64,000 nt of DNA from CAWFKS01 sp963816435 (lineage in GTDB: Bacteria > Pseudomonadota > Alphaproteobacteria > Rhizobiales > Rhizobiaceae): NCBI GenBank assembly GCA_963816435.1, contig CAWFKS010000023.1:18259-82258 (forward strand), in the 5' to 3' direction. The position numbers and the translations under genes were made by a program. The notes under the pieces are model-generated. The model had not been told where the DNA came from, ran no database searches, and saw nothing but the letters and a program-made list of their open reading frames with translations. Below, one piece after another: positions 1-8,014 of the stretch; the first letter of the stretch is position 1; each line of letters begins with the position of its first letter.

Positions 1-2
1 GG

Positions 3-173
3 GCCATGTATCTCTACCAGGGCAAGCGCGACACCCATGTGCGCATCCACGGCACCAACCAGCCGCAGACGATCGGCACCAACTCGTCGAACGGCTGCTT
101 CCGCATGATCAACGAGCACGTGATGGATCTCTACAGCCGCGTGCGCGTCGGCGCGCCGGTGGTCGTGCTTTAG
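3..173 (+). CDS. L,D-transpeptidase (YkuD), C-terminal fragment
   Basis: This is the 3' end of a gene whose start lies before the window; 56 codons remain, ending in TAG at 171-173. The fragment holds the YkuD signature: an HGTNQP block, then SSNGCFRM with the catalytic Cys in the S-x-x-G-C-x-R pattern. The family forms 3-3 peptidoglycan cross-links or attaches proteins to peptidoglycan in the periplasm. An intrinsic terminator follows about 30 bases downstream, so the gene ends its transcription unit before pyrG. Because only the end is visible, the N-terminal architecture (signal peptide, LysM or other domains) is unknown. Confidence 0.85.
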   Translation, partial: AMYLYQGKRDTHVRIHGTNQPQTIGTNSSNGCFRMINEHVMDLYSRVRVGAPVVVL

Positions 174-201
174 GCGCGACCCCGCCAATCGCTTCTGAGA
201 G

Positions 202-223
202 AGCCGGCGCAAGCCGGCTTTTT
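202..223 (+). terminator. intrinsic terminator after the L,D-transpeptidase gene
   Basis: A 7-bp perfect stem (AGCCGGC / GCCGGCT) closes a GCAA tetraloop and is followed directly by a run of T. It lies 29 bases after the transpeptidase stop and before pyrG. Confidence 0.85.
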
Positions 224-316
224 CGTTGCAAGCGGTTTTTCTCGCGCTGGATAAATCGGCCCGGTCGGAGTTTTTTGCTGGCGGAATCGCCAGCGCGGCG
301 TTAAGCCCTGACTCCC

Positions 317-1945
317 ATGGCGCGATACGTATTCATTACCGGCGGCGTGGTTTCCTCCCTCGGAAAAGGCATTGCCGCGGCCGCCCTGGCGGCCCTTCTG
401 CAGGCGCGCGGCTACCGCGTCAGGCTGAGGAAACTCGACCCCTATCTCAACGTCGATCCCGGCACGATGTCGCCGTACCAGCACGGCGAGGTGTTCGTCA
501 CCGACGACGGGGCGGAGACCGATCTCGATCTCGGCCACTACGAGCGCTTCACCGGGCGTTCGGCCAACCAGGCCGACAACATCACCACCGGGCGCATCTA
601 CAAGAACATCATCGAGCGCGAGCGACGCGGCGACTATCTCGGCGCCACCGTGCAGGTGATCCCGCACGTCACCGACGAGATCAAGCACTTCATCCTCGAC
701 GGCAACGACGACTACGATTTCGTGCTGTGCGAGATCGGCGGCACGGTCGGTGACATCGAGGCGATGCCGTTCCTGGAGGCGATCCGCCAGCTCGGCAACG
801 AGCTGCCGCGCGGCGGGGCCGTCTACATCCACCTGACGCTGATGCCGTGGATTCCGGCGGCCGGCGAACTGAAGACCAAGCCGACGCAGCACTCGGTCAA
901 GGAGCTGCGCTCCATCGGCATCGCGCCGGACATTCTCCTGGTGCGCGCCGACCGCAAGATCCCCAACGACGAGCGGCGCAAGCTTTCGCTGTTCTGCAAC
1001 GTGCGCGAATCCGCCGTCATCCAGGCGCTCGACGTCGCCAACATCTACGACGTGCCGATCGCCTACCATCAGGAGGGGCTGGACGGCGAAGTGCTGGCCG
1101 CCTTCGGCATCGACCCGGCGCCGAAGCCGCGCATGGAGCGCTGGCAGGAGGTCTCGGACCGCATCCACAACCCGGAGGGCGAGGTCACCATCGCGGTGGT
1201 CGGCAAGTACACCGGGCTGAAGGACGCCTACAAGTCGCTCAACGAGGCGCTGACCCATGGCGGCATGGCCAACCGGGTGCGCGTCAAGCTCGAATGGATC
1301 GAGAGCGAGATCTTCGAGCAGGAAGACCCGGCGCCGTGGCTGGAAAAGGTGCACGGCATCCTCGTGCCCGGCGGCTTCGGCGAACGCGGCTCGGAAGGCA
1401 AGATCCTGGCGGCGCGGTTCGCGCGCGAACGCAAGGTGCCGTATTTCGGCATCTGCTTCGGCATGCAGATGGCCTGCATCGAGGCGGCGCGGTCGCTGGC
1501 CGGCATCGAGAAGGCTTCTTCGAGCGAATTCGGCCCGACCGGCGAGCCGGTGGTCGGCCTGCTGACCGAATGGCTGAAGGGCAACATGCTGGAAAAGCGG
1601 CAGGCGGCGGGCGATCTCGGCGGCACGATGCGTCTCGGCGCCTACGAGGCGCGGCTCGCCGAAGGGTCGCGGATCGCCGAAATCTACGGTGAGACGATCA
1701 TCTCGGAGCGCCACCGCCACCGCTACGAGGTCAATATCGACTACAAGGAGCGGCTGGAATCCTGCGGGCTTTCGTTCGCCGGCATGTCGCCCGACGGCGT
1801 GCTGCCCGAGACGATCGAATACCCCGACCATCCCTGGTTCATCGGCGTCCAGTACCATCCGGAGCTGAAGAGCCGGCCGTTCGAGCCGCATCCGCTGTTC
1901 GCAAGCTTCATCGCGGCCGCCGTCGAGCAGAGCCGGCTGGTCTGA
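317..1945 (+). CDS. pyrG: CTP synthase
   Basis: This cytosolic enzyme makes CTP from UTP, ATP and glutamine, the last step of de novo pyrimidine nucleotide synthesis. The product is 542 residues, the usual length. The N-terminal amidoligase domain starts with MARYVFITGGVVSSLGKG, which includes the P-loop. The C-terminal class I glutamine amidotransferase domain has its nucleophile in GICFGMQ near residue 380 and the His-Glu pair in VQYHPEL near the end. The ATG follows an intrinsic terminator by about 90 bases, so the gene probably has its own promoter. It converges on the LysE gene with a 15-base gap. The reading frame is intact. Confidence 0.97.
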   Translation: MARYVFITGGVVSSLGKGIAAAALAALLQARGYRVRLRKLDPYLNVDPGTMSPYQHGEVFVTDDGAETDLDLGHYERFTGRSANQADNITTGRIYKNIIERERRGDYLGATVQVIPHVTDEIKHFILDGNDDYDFVLCEIGGTVGDIEAMPFLEAIRQLGNELPRGGAVYIHLTLMPWIPAAGELKTKPTQHSVKELRSIGIAPDILLVRADRKIPNDERRKLSLFCNVRESAVIQALDVANIYDVPIAYHQEGLDGEVLAAFGIDPAPKPRMERWQEVSDRIHNPEGEVTIAVVGKYTGLKDAYKSLNEALTHGGMANRVRVKLEWIESEIFEQEDPAPWLEKVHGILVPGGFGERGSEGKILAARFARERKVPYFGICFGMQMACIEAARSLAGIEKASSSEFGPTGEPVVGLLTEWLKGNMLEKRQAAGDLGGTMRLGAYEARLAEGSRIAEIYGETIISERHRHRYEVNIDYKERLESCGLSFAGMSPDGVLPETIEYPDHPWFIGVQYHPELKSRPFEPHPLFASFIAAAVEQSRLV

Positions 1946-1960
1946 CGCGCTTCTGCGCCG

Positions 1961-2632
1961 TCAGCTCGAGGCGCCGCGCCAGCCGACCGCCAGCAAGCCC
2001 GCGCCGATCAGCAGCGAGCCGCCGACGCGGTTGACGACGCGCTGCACGCCCGGCCGGCGGATCTGCTGGCGCGCCGCCGATGCGGCGAAGGCGTAGGCGG
2101 CGGCATTCAGCGTCGCAAGCGCCAGGAACGTCACCTCGAACAGCACCATCTGCGGCACGAGCGGCGCGCCCATGTCGAGGAATTGCGGCAGGAAGGCCAC
2201 GAAGAACACGATGCTCTTCGGGTTGAGCGCGGTGACGACATAGGCGTGGGCGAAGATGCGCCACGGCCGCTGCAGCCGCGCGCCGGTCTCCGCCATCGCT
2301 TCGCCGGCCTCCACCGGAGCACGCCAGAGGCGGAAGCCGAGATAGACCAGATAGGCCGCGCCGATCCATTTCAGCACCATGAACACGCCGGCCGAGGCCG
2401 CGAGCAGGGCGCCCAGCCCCAGCATCGAGGCGGTCATGGCGGTGAAGTCGCCCAGTGCCACGCCGGCCACCGTCGCGCCGGCCGCCCGTCGGCCGTGGCC
2501 CAGCGCATACGAGATCACCAGGATGATCGTCGGTCCCGGGATGACGAGAATGATGAAGGAGGCCAGGGCGAAGGCTGCCCAGTGTTCCAGTGCCATGGTT
2601 CGGAATCCGCGTTTGCCGGTGCAGCAATCCAC
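1961..2632 (-). CDS. LysE/RhtB-family amino-acid exporter
   Basis: This is an inner-membrane exporter of the LysE/RhtB superfamily, which pumps out amino acids or their derivatives; the substrate cannot be told from sequence. The product is up to 223 residues with about six hydrophobic segments and the family N-terminal signature FIILVIPGPTIILVISYALG. Two starts are possible. A GTG at 2632 has a GGAAGAG ribosome site just upstream. The ATG at 2596 gives MALEHWAAF, where family members usually begin, but its ribosome site is weak. No regulator gene lies next to it, unlike many lysE-lysG pairs. Confidence 0.88.
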   Translation of the reverse strand: MDCCTGKRGFRTMALEHWAAFALASFIILVIPGPTIILVISYALGHGRRAAGATVAGVALGDFTAMTASMLGLGALLAASAGVFMVLKWIGAAYLVYLGFRLWRAPVEAGEAMAETGARLQRPWRIFAHAYVVTALNPKSIVFFVAFLPQFLDMGAPLVPQMVLFEVTFLALATLNAAAYAFAASAARQQIRRPGVQRVVNRVGGSLLIGAGLLAVGWRGASS

Positions 2633-2678
2633 GAATCTCTTCCGCTTTCAAGACGGAGGTGCGCAGGCGAGCAAGCCC

Positions 2679-2906
2679 TCATTCGTCGGGACTGAACGTG
2701 GCGAGCGCGGTCGCCAGAAAGCCGATCGCGAAGGTGCTTCCGAGGAAATAGACCGTCAGGACGCCGGCCAGCCAGCGTTCCCCGCTGGCCGCGAACACCT
2801 CTGCGAAACCAACCGGGCCGCGTCCGAGCACCGCCATTGCGACGCCGGCGCCTAGCAGGCCGCCGACGAGAAGATTTGCAAGCATGAAGCGGATGAGGCG
2901 TGGCAA
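2679..2906 (-). CDS. small two-helix membrane protein, hypothetical
   Basis: A 75-residue protein with two predicted membrane helices (about residues 10-29 and 46-68) and a short polar tail ending SPDE. The start is an unusual TTG at 2906; it is preferred because a strong GGAGG ribosome site sits about six bases upstream. An ATG at 2885 would remove seven residues. I do not recognise the family. It lies 46 bases upstream of the LysE gene on the same strand and could be co-transcribed with it. Confidence 0.55.
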   Translation of the reverse strand: MPRLIRFMLANLLVGGLLGAGVAMAVLGRGPVGFAEVFAASGERWLAGVLTVYFLGSTFAIGFLATALATFSPDE

Positions 2907-3115
2907 CGGAGCCTCCGAGCTCGCGCGTTCGGGCTCCCAACCGGGCTCGCCAAGGGATGTTCCGCGGGGCCGCGCTCCTGCGAAGGGGCTTCCGCGCGGC
3001 CTTTCTGCAAGTCGTTCTTCTTCAACGAAAAATGGGCGAGGCGGGGAACAGGAGCGGGTGCGGTGAGTTGGCTTTCCTCGAAGGGACGCAACCGTACAGA
3101 ACGCACGAGGACGAC

Positions 3116-3925
3116 ATGACCAGGAAGACCGCCCTAGCGATCACCACCGCCATGATGGCCTTTACCGCTGCGCCGGCGCTGGCACAGAATGCCGACGTCA
3201 CGGCCGATCTCAACATGCGCGCCGGCCCCGGCACCGGTTATCCCGTGATCACCACGATCCCGGATGGTCGCGGCGTCGACGTCCACGGCTGCGTCAGCAG
3301 CAGGAACTGGTGCGACGTGTCGTGGCGCGGCAATCGCGGCTGGGTCTATTCGGATTATCTCGAATATCGCTACCATAACCGTCGCCGGCCGATCCCCGAA
3401 TGGGGTGCCGAACTCGACCTGCCGGTCCTGACCTTCAGCTTCGGCAACTACGCCGAACGGCACTATCGCAACCAGCCATGGTACGGCGACCGCGGTCGCT
3501 GGGAACGCCACAATCGCGACCACGATCGTCGCGGCGACCGCCACGACAACGATCGTCACGACCGCTGGAACGATCGGGACGGTCGTCATCACGACGATCG
3601 AAATGCGCGCCACGACGATTCGCGCCGGAACGACCACGAGGACTGGCGCAACGATCCCCGCTGGAACGATCGCCACGACGACCGGCAGGGTCGCGGAGAC
3701 CATCGCTGGGACGGCCGAAACGGCGATCGCAGGGCGGACCGCGGCGACGATCGCCGGGACCGTCGCGGGGACGATCACGACCGTTCGCGCAACGACCCCG
3801 GTCGCCGCGACCAGCGGCAGGAGGATCGCCGCGAGGGCCGCAACGACCGCGACGGCAGCTGCAGGCCGCGTTACGAGAACTGCACCATCGTCGCGCCCTG
3901 GGACAACGGCAGCACCAATTTCTAG
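3116..3925 (+). CDS. secreted SH3b-domain protein with Asp/Arg/His-rich tail
   Basis: A 269-residue exported protein. A Sec signal peptide (MTRKTALAITTAMMAFTAAPALA) precedes a bacterial SH3 domain at about residues 25-85 (ADLNMRAGPGTGYPV ... NWCDVSWRGNRGWVYSDYL), a fold that often binds cell-wall peptides. After a linker, residues of about 125-245 form an almost pure Asp/Arg/His/Asn stretch with many RDD, DRR and NDRHDD units. The C terminus returns to ordinary sequence with two Cys (SCRPRYENC). The ATG at 3116 is chosen because it begins the signal peptide; longer in-frame starts add an unlikely leader. The tail should be disordered, highly charged and near-neutral overall. Its function is unknown. 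Confidence 0.85.
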   Translation: MTRKTALAITTAMMAFTAAPALAQNADVTADLNMRAGPGTGYPVITTIPDGRGVDVHGCVSSRNWCDVSWRGNRGWVYSDYLEYRYHNRRRPIPEWGAELDLPVLTFSFGNYAERHYRNQPWYGDRGRWERHNRDHDRRGDRHDNDRHDRWNDRDGRHHDDRNARHDDSRRNDHEDWRNDPRWNDRHDDRQGRGDHRWDGRNGDRRADRGDDRRDRRGDDHDRSRNDPGRRDQRQEDRREGRNDRDGSCRPRYENCTIVAPWDNGSTNF

Positions 3926-3986
3926 CCGTGTTCCACGCGGCCCGGCAAAGGTTGGCCGGGCCTGCCTGACGATCTGGAGAAATGCG

Positions 3987-4018
3987 AAAGGCGCGCGCCC
4001 CCGGGCGCGCGCCTTTTT
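3987..4018 (+). terminator. strong intrinsic terminator after the SH3b gene
   Basis: A 14-bp perfect stem (AAAGGCGCGCGCCC / GGGCGCGCGCCTTT) has a two-base turn and ends in a T run. A weaker 7-bp hairpin without a T run precedes it at 3940-3961. It may also act on the opposite strand, since the stem begins with A residues. Confidence 0.85.
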
Positions 4019-4152
4019 CGTTCGCCGTCCCAGCCGGCTGGTGCCGGCTCCCCGGAAGCGAGGTGCGGAGCCGGCCCTTGGGGAAGGGCCGGCTCCTGAA
4101 CCCGGTCGTTGGGGACGGGGAGGGTGGGGGACTCGACCGGGTTTTTCGAAAA

Positions 4153-4768
4153 CTACTTGCGCACGCTGCCGACCAGGATCTGGCGGGGATCGTCGATCGC
4201 CACCCAGACGCCGGAGTTGCGTTCGGACTGGCGCTTCAGGTACTGGTAGTCGGTGTCTTCCCAGGCCAGCACGCGCGGCTCGAGATTGTCGAGGATGAAG
4301 TCGCCGAGGCTGGTCTTGACCGTCAGCACCGCATGGCCGGCGCCGTCGGGCTGGCGCACCACGGTGATCAGCAGATTGCCGGCGGGAATGTGCGCCTTCT
4401 GCATCAGCATCAGCCGCTTTTCCAGCACGTAGTCCTCGCAGTCGCCGAGACCGTTGGTCGGATACGACCAGACCTCCTCGCGGCCCCACATCTCCATGTC
4501 GGTGCGCGGCGCCACCATCGTGTTGACGAGGTTGTTGACCTCGATGATCTGCGACCACAATTCCCGCGTCAGCTTCACCGGCGGCCTGCGCCGGCGTGCG
4601 CTCGGCACATTCCACCGGCAGGCGCTGGCACAGCTCGTAGTGGCCGACGGGCTGTGTGGTGCGGCCGCCGGTCTCCATGAAACGCGGCGATGCCTGGGTC
4701 TGCGCGGTCACGAACATTGCGGCCCCCGCCGCGATCGCGAAAGCCAGAGTCTTGCGTATTGTTGCCAT
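4153..4768 (-). CDS. transglutaminase-like cysteine peptidase (C93/BTLCP), frameshifted
   Basis: This is an exported member of the bacterial transglutaminase-like cysteine peptidase family, reconstructed at about 204 residues. A signal peptide (MATIRKTLAFAIAAGAAMFV) is followed by a conserved region (FMETGGRTTQPVGHYELCQR). The second half resumes in another frame at PPVKLTRELWSQII and carries the catalytic set: Cys in GDCEDYVLEKR, His in GHAVLTV and Asp in LDNLEPR. The two halves join near 4585-4595 with a net one-base excess. Both halves look well conserved, so a sequence error is more likely than decay. In other bacteria such peptidases act near LapD/LapA-type adhesins; no such partner is visible here. 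The upstream region is A/T-rich and probably holds its promoter. Confidence 0.8.
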
Positions 4769-6067
4769 TGACTTGTCTCCCCGTAATAGAGAGACAATGA
4801 CATGGACGTATTTATTCGCCGCAAAATGCTGAAGTATAGTTTAGTACAAAAGCCAAACAATACTTATTGAAGTTTGATTCAAAACCAGTTCGAATTGCTG
4901 GCGAACTCGATTCAAGTTTTTTGGAATATGGTGCGATTCCGTTGGGCATGAGCGGCCGCCGCATGGCGCCGCTCGCCCGATTGGCGGCGGCACCAAATGC
5001 AGTTCGTCGTCCTGGGCCGGCTGAGCGCAGCGAAGGCGGCAGAGCCGGGGATCCGTGCCTTAGCGGTTCGGATGCGTGAGGCGGTGGAGCGAAGAGCGCC
5101 GCTCCCTCCCCTCGACGGGGAGGCGCGGAGGATTGCCGAGCAAGAGCGAGGCAGTCGGACGCGGGTGGGGTGGAGCGTCGGCACCGTCACCCGACCCGGC
5201 TCGAATTGCTCGCCGACCTCCCAGTCGAGAGGCTGCGCCGCGCCCGTCTGCTGCGACCGCCACCCGCGAGGCCGGGCAAAGCGCGGAGGTTTGATCCTCT
5301 CCCCGAGGGGGAGGGAGGCGCGCGGGCCGGATCAGGCCGCAAGCGTGGACAGCCGCGCGGCACGGCATCGGCCAACCCGTTGTTCCTACTGACTACTCCC
5401 CATTCCCCACTCCCTCATTTGTCCCCACCCTTCCAACCTCCCTTATCCTCGCCCCATCCCGCCGCGCGGGAACACCGGTGTGCACACCGATTCCGGGCGG
5501 CGGGACGGTCCGGATCGGCCGCGCGCGGTGGGGCGGCTTCGCAGAGCGTTAGGTCCGGGCCCTGCCGACGGCTTGCGGGGCTGAGTGCCTCCGCTCCCGG
5601 ACGCGGGGCAGGATGCCGGACGGGCGGCCGCAAGGTCGCAACGAATTACTACCAAGATGAGCGTCCGAACGGCCGCCCGTCTTCCCCAGCCGGCTCGCAT
5701 CGCGAGGCACTCCGGCGACAGCGCCCAGCGGGATCGCGCAGCGATCCTCGCGACAGGCGCGGGTTCTTTGACAATGGCCAGACGCTTCGGCGGGCGTGGC
5801 GATGAAGATGTATGCGCTAAGCCCGGGCGCAAGCCCGCAAACTCGACCGGCCGACCGAGCGCGGCGAGGCCCTCGCGGAGCGCCAGCGCCGTCAGGCGCG
5901 AAACGGCGCGTGAGCGAAAGAAACAACCGGGCGTGGCGAGAAGATGTTTGGGCAGGCGGCGATGCCGGCGAATCTCTCCCCCTCGAGGGGAGGGTGGACC
6001 GGAGCGCAGCGACGGGACGGGTGGGGTAGCCTCGGCCGTGCTCGACGCAGGGAATCTGCAGCGGCAA
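4769..6067. other. 1.3-kb stretch with no recognisable gene, rich in repeats
   Basis: No open frame here has a convincing start, ribosome site or recognisable protein. The first 150 bases (to about 4930) are A/T-rich compared with the rest and probably contain the promoter of the C93 peptidase. The remainder holds two composite inverted repeats (listed separately) and a pyrimidine-rich run at about 5395-5460 (repeated ACTCCC and CCCAC units). I see no transposase or its remains. Confidence 0.7.
5105..5315. repeat. composite inverted repeat, copy 1
   Basis: The left end is a small palindrome (CCTCCCC-TCGAC-GGGGAGG, 5105-5123), then a GGGTGGGGTGG block at about 5163. The right end mirrors this, with an ACCCGCG block and the palindrome CCTCTCCCCGAGGGGGAGG at 5296-5314. 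Between them is GAGGCTGCGCCGCGCCCGTC, which reappears with small changes in copy 2. The architecture suggests a rhizobial palindromic intergenic element that forms a cruciform or hairpin. Confidence 0.6.
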
Positions 6068-6146
6068 TCAGCAGGCTGCGCCGCCGCCCGTCTTCGACGA
6101 CCCCACCCCGATCCGCTGGCGCGGATCGACCCTCCCCTTGAAGGGG
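5975..6146. repeat. composite inverted repeat, copy 2, entering the PilZ gene 3' end
   Basis: The left end is CTCCCCCTCGAGGGGAGGG (5975-5993) followed by a GGGACGGGTGGGGT block. The right end is its approximate inverse, a GACCCCACCCCGATC block at about 6098 and CCCTCCCCTTGAAGGGG at 6130-6146. The centre shares GGCTGCGCCGC-GCCCGTC with copy 1. Its right part overlaps the predicted C-terminal codons of the PilZ gene on the other strand. Confidence 0.6.
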
Positions 6147-6880
6147 CGAGGGAGGCGCCAGCGCCCGAGGACGCGGAGATGTGGCGGGCGCTCCTGAAGG
6201 GGCGAGGAAAAGCGCGCTACGCCGCAAACGCGGCGCGCGCTACCAACGACCCAGGGGAGTCTCAGTGGGCGGTGGTCGTCGAACTCGCTTTCGAGCGTCT
6301 CGCGCGCCTGGACGACCGCGAACTCGACCGCGACGCCGTCCTCGAAGTGACGGACGACCTGGCCGCGCATGGCGCCGAGCGACACCAGCGTGCCGATCGC
6401 CGGCTTGACGTCGAGCTCGACGGCCGCACCCGACAGCGACAGGTCGATGATGCGGCACTGGTACTGGCGGCCATCGGCGAGCTTCATCACCGTCATCGGG
6501 TTGCGCGGCGACACGCGCTCGTGGCGGCGATCCTCCGGCAGGTCGAGCTCGTGCTTGTTGGCGAGCCAGGTGAGCTGCGCGGCGAGCTTGTCCTTCTTGC
6601 GGTCGGAAGCCAGGATCGTCATGGCGAAGCCTTCCGGCAGAAGCCGGGTGACGACGCCCTCGATGCGGCCGATATGATCGATATAGGCGATCACCTTTTC
6701 GCCGAGTTCGCCCGCGCGCTCGGCCTGCAGAGCCACGTTGCCCGGCGACATGTCGATGATCTGGCAGGGGTGTTCGGAACGGTCCTCCAGCATGAAGCGG
6801 CCATAGAGCTTGACCCGCACGCGCTGAAAGTTGCGCCGTTCGGCATGTGCCGGTGCCGCATCTACCGCCGCTGAATTCAT
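6068..6880 (-). CDS. tandem PilZ-domain protein
   Basis: The product has two PilZ domains, the family that binds cyclic di-GMP. The first (about residues 14-100) has ERRNFQRVRV with the R-x-x-x-R element and DMSPGN as the D/N-x-S-x-x-G element. The second (about 115-205) has DRRHERV and DLSLSGAAVEL, the better match to the binding motif. A cytosolic c-di-GMP receptor is the likely role. The ATG at 6880 is preferred because it begins just before the first domain; an ATG at 6922 would add 14 residues. After about residue 205 the frame runs on through a low-complexity Arg/Pro-rich tail encoded by the composite repeat, so the native stop may have been lost by repeat insertion or a sequence error. 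Confidence 0.8.
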   Translation of the reverse strand: MNSAAVDAAPAHAERRNFQRVRVKLYGRFMLEDRSEHPCQIIDMSPGNVALQAERAGELGEKVIAYIDHIGRIEGVVTRLLPEGFAMTILASDRKKDKLAAQLTWLANKHELDLPEDRRHERVSPRNPMTVMKLADGRQYQCRIIDLSLSGAAVELDVKPAIGTLVSLGAMRGQVVRHFEDGVAVEFAVVQARETLESEFDDHRPLRLPWVVGSARRVCGVARFSSPLQERPPHLRVLGRWRLPRPFKGRVDPRQRIGVGSSKTGGGAAC

Positions 6881-7010
6881 TCCAGCCGATCCCGTCCAAA
6901 CCTGTGATTGCAAATAGAACATGCGAGTTCTTCGGCACGATTCTAGTGGTAAACAGGTTAACGAGCGGTAAGTCCTGGGCTCCCGGCGGTTAATTTTTTA
7001 AGGCGCCGGC

Positions 7011-7658
7011 CTATTCTTCCTCGTCGCGTCCGCCCTCGAACACGACCAGGTGGCGAATGCGTCGGCCGCCGCCTCCAAGCCCGCGGCGGACGGGATATCC
7101 CGGCGCGATCGGCGTTTCCAGCGACGGCACCGCGACGCGAAGCCGCTCGGTCGGCGAGGCGGGTTCCGATGCGGGGTCGACGACGCTGGTGGAGGTGACG
7201 CGGTTTTCCTCGATCGGGTCGGCGCCCAGCCAGAACGGCTTTTCGAGCGAGATCAGCGACCCGAGCGCGCGCGGGTGATCGCGGCCGCCGTCCAGCGGCA
7301 GCATCAGCAGTTCGAACGGATTCAGCCGTCCCTCGCGGCTGACGCCGTCGAAGCAGACGGTGCCGACGATCTTGTTGGCGAGCGCGCCGCGGGTGAGGTC
7401 GGCGATTTCGGCGCGATCCTTCGGAGACCACAGCGACGTGAAGGCGAACCCCTTCAATTCGCGGCCATAGGTGGCGCAGAGCCGCGTGCCGGCCAGCCGG
7501 AATACGGGCTCGCCGCGGACGTCCTGCTCCAGGATGAACGTGTCGGCCAGCAGATGCTTGATGTCGGCCGGCTCGATATCGGTGCGCCTGGGCACCGGCC
7601 TTTCCCCCCTCAGCCTGTTCCAATACTGGAACAGCGACGTCGATCCTTCGTGTTTCAT
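7011..7658 (-). CDS. PAS_5-family PAS domain protein
   Basis: A 215-residue cytosolic protein of the alphaproteobacterial PAS_5 family, a stand-alone PAS-fold protein with no output domain. The conserved N-terminal part (SLFQYWNRLRGERPVPRRTDIEP, then LADTFILEQD and FRLAGTRLCATYGRELKG) is typical. The C-terminal third is variable, ending in a Gly/Arg-rich segment and an acidic DEEE tail. Family members are associated with sensing or signalling, but the ligand and partner are unknown. It lies next to a tandem PilZ gene on the same strand, separated by about 130 bases, so both may belong to surface or motility signalling; that link is inferred from position only. Confidence 0.82.
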   Translation of the reverse strand: MKHEGSTSLFQYWNRLRGERPVPRRTDIEPADIKHLLADTFILEQDVRGEPVFRLAGTRLCATYGRELKGFAFTSLWSPKDRAEIADLTRGALANKIVGTVCFDGVSREGRLNPFELLMLPLDGGRDHPRALGSLISLEKPFWLGADPIEENRVTSTSVVDPASEPASPTERLRVAVPSLETPIAPGYPVRRGLGGGGRRIRHLVVFEGGRDEEE

Positions 7659-7913
7659 CCAAAATCCGTCCCGAATCGCAATGAGGTCTGTTTCATCGAT
7701 GAACAGAAGATCGCTCCCCTGCGACCTTCATGCTCGTCGGAGCACGAGACGTGCCAATCACGACCGGGGTTGTTCACGGATGCGGCCGGTTAAGGTTAAC
7801 GAAGGGTTGATATTGCGCCGGCGACCCCGGCGGTGTGGAGTAGGGACACAAGGGGCCGCGGGGGAGGCGGTGACGGGGCAGGTGCCGAAAGGCGCTCTCC
7901 GGGGGACTCGACC

Positions 7914-7948
7914 AGCCGTCCAGCGAAAGCTGGGCGGCTTCTTTTTTC
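7914..7948 (+). terminator. orphan intrinsic terminator; possible end of a small RNA or leader
   Basis: An 11-bp stem with one G-T pair (AGCCGTCCAGC / GCTGGGCGGCT) closes a GAAA tetraloop and is followed by TCTTTTTTCC. No plus-strand gene ends upstream: the nearest gene on that side runs on the minus strand. It therefore ends either a small RNA starting somewhere in 7660-7900 or an attenuated leader of the rhomboid gene at 8015. I see no clear promoter. The rest of 7659-8014 contains no gene. Confidence 0.65.
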
Positions 7949-8014
7949 CGCACTTGTCTGTTAGCAGCCGACGCGAAGCGGCCTTGCGCCGCGCAGCTGC
8001 GATAAAGCGAGCCG

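Noticed and set aside
3480..3860. Repeat-rich stretch that could suggest a CRISPR array or tandem repeat
   Set aside because: The repeats are short, irregular and in frame with the SH3b gene; they encode its charged tail. There are no constant-length repeats and spacers and no cas genes.
4867..5079. A 70-codon open frame starting MKFDSKPVRIAGELD
   Set aside because: No ribosome site, its second half reads repeat sequence and it matches nothing I recognise.
4769..6067. Insertion-sequence remnant
   Set aside because: No transposase fragment, no clear terminal inverted repeats with target duplication. The inverted blocks fit a small palindromic element family better.
7800..7948. SRP RNA, 6S RNA or tmRNA upstream of the rhomboid gene
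   Set aside because: I compared the visible bases with remembered conserved cores (SRP tetraloop region, tmRNA ends) and saw no match. Only an unnamed candidate transcript is supported.
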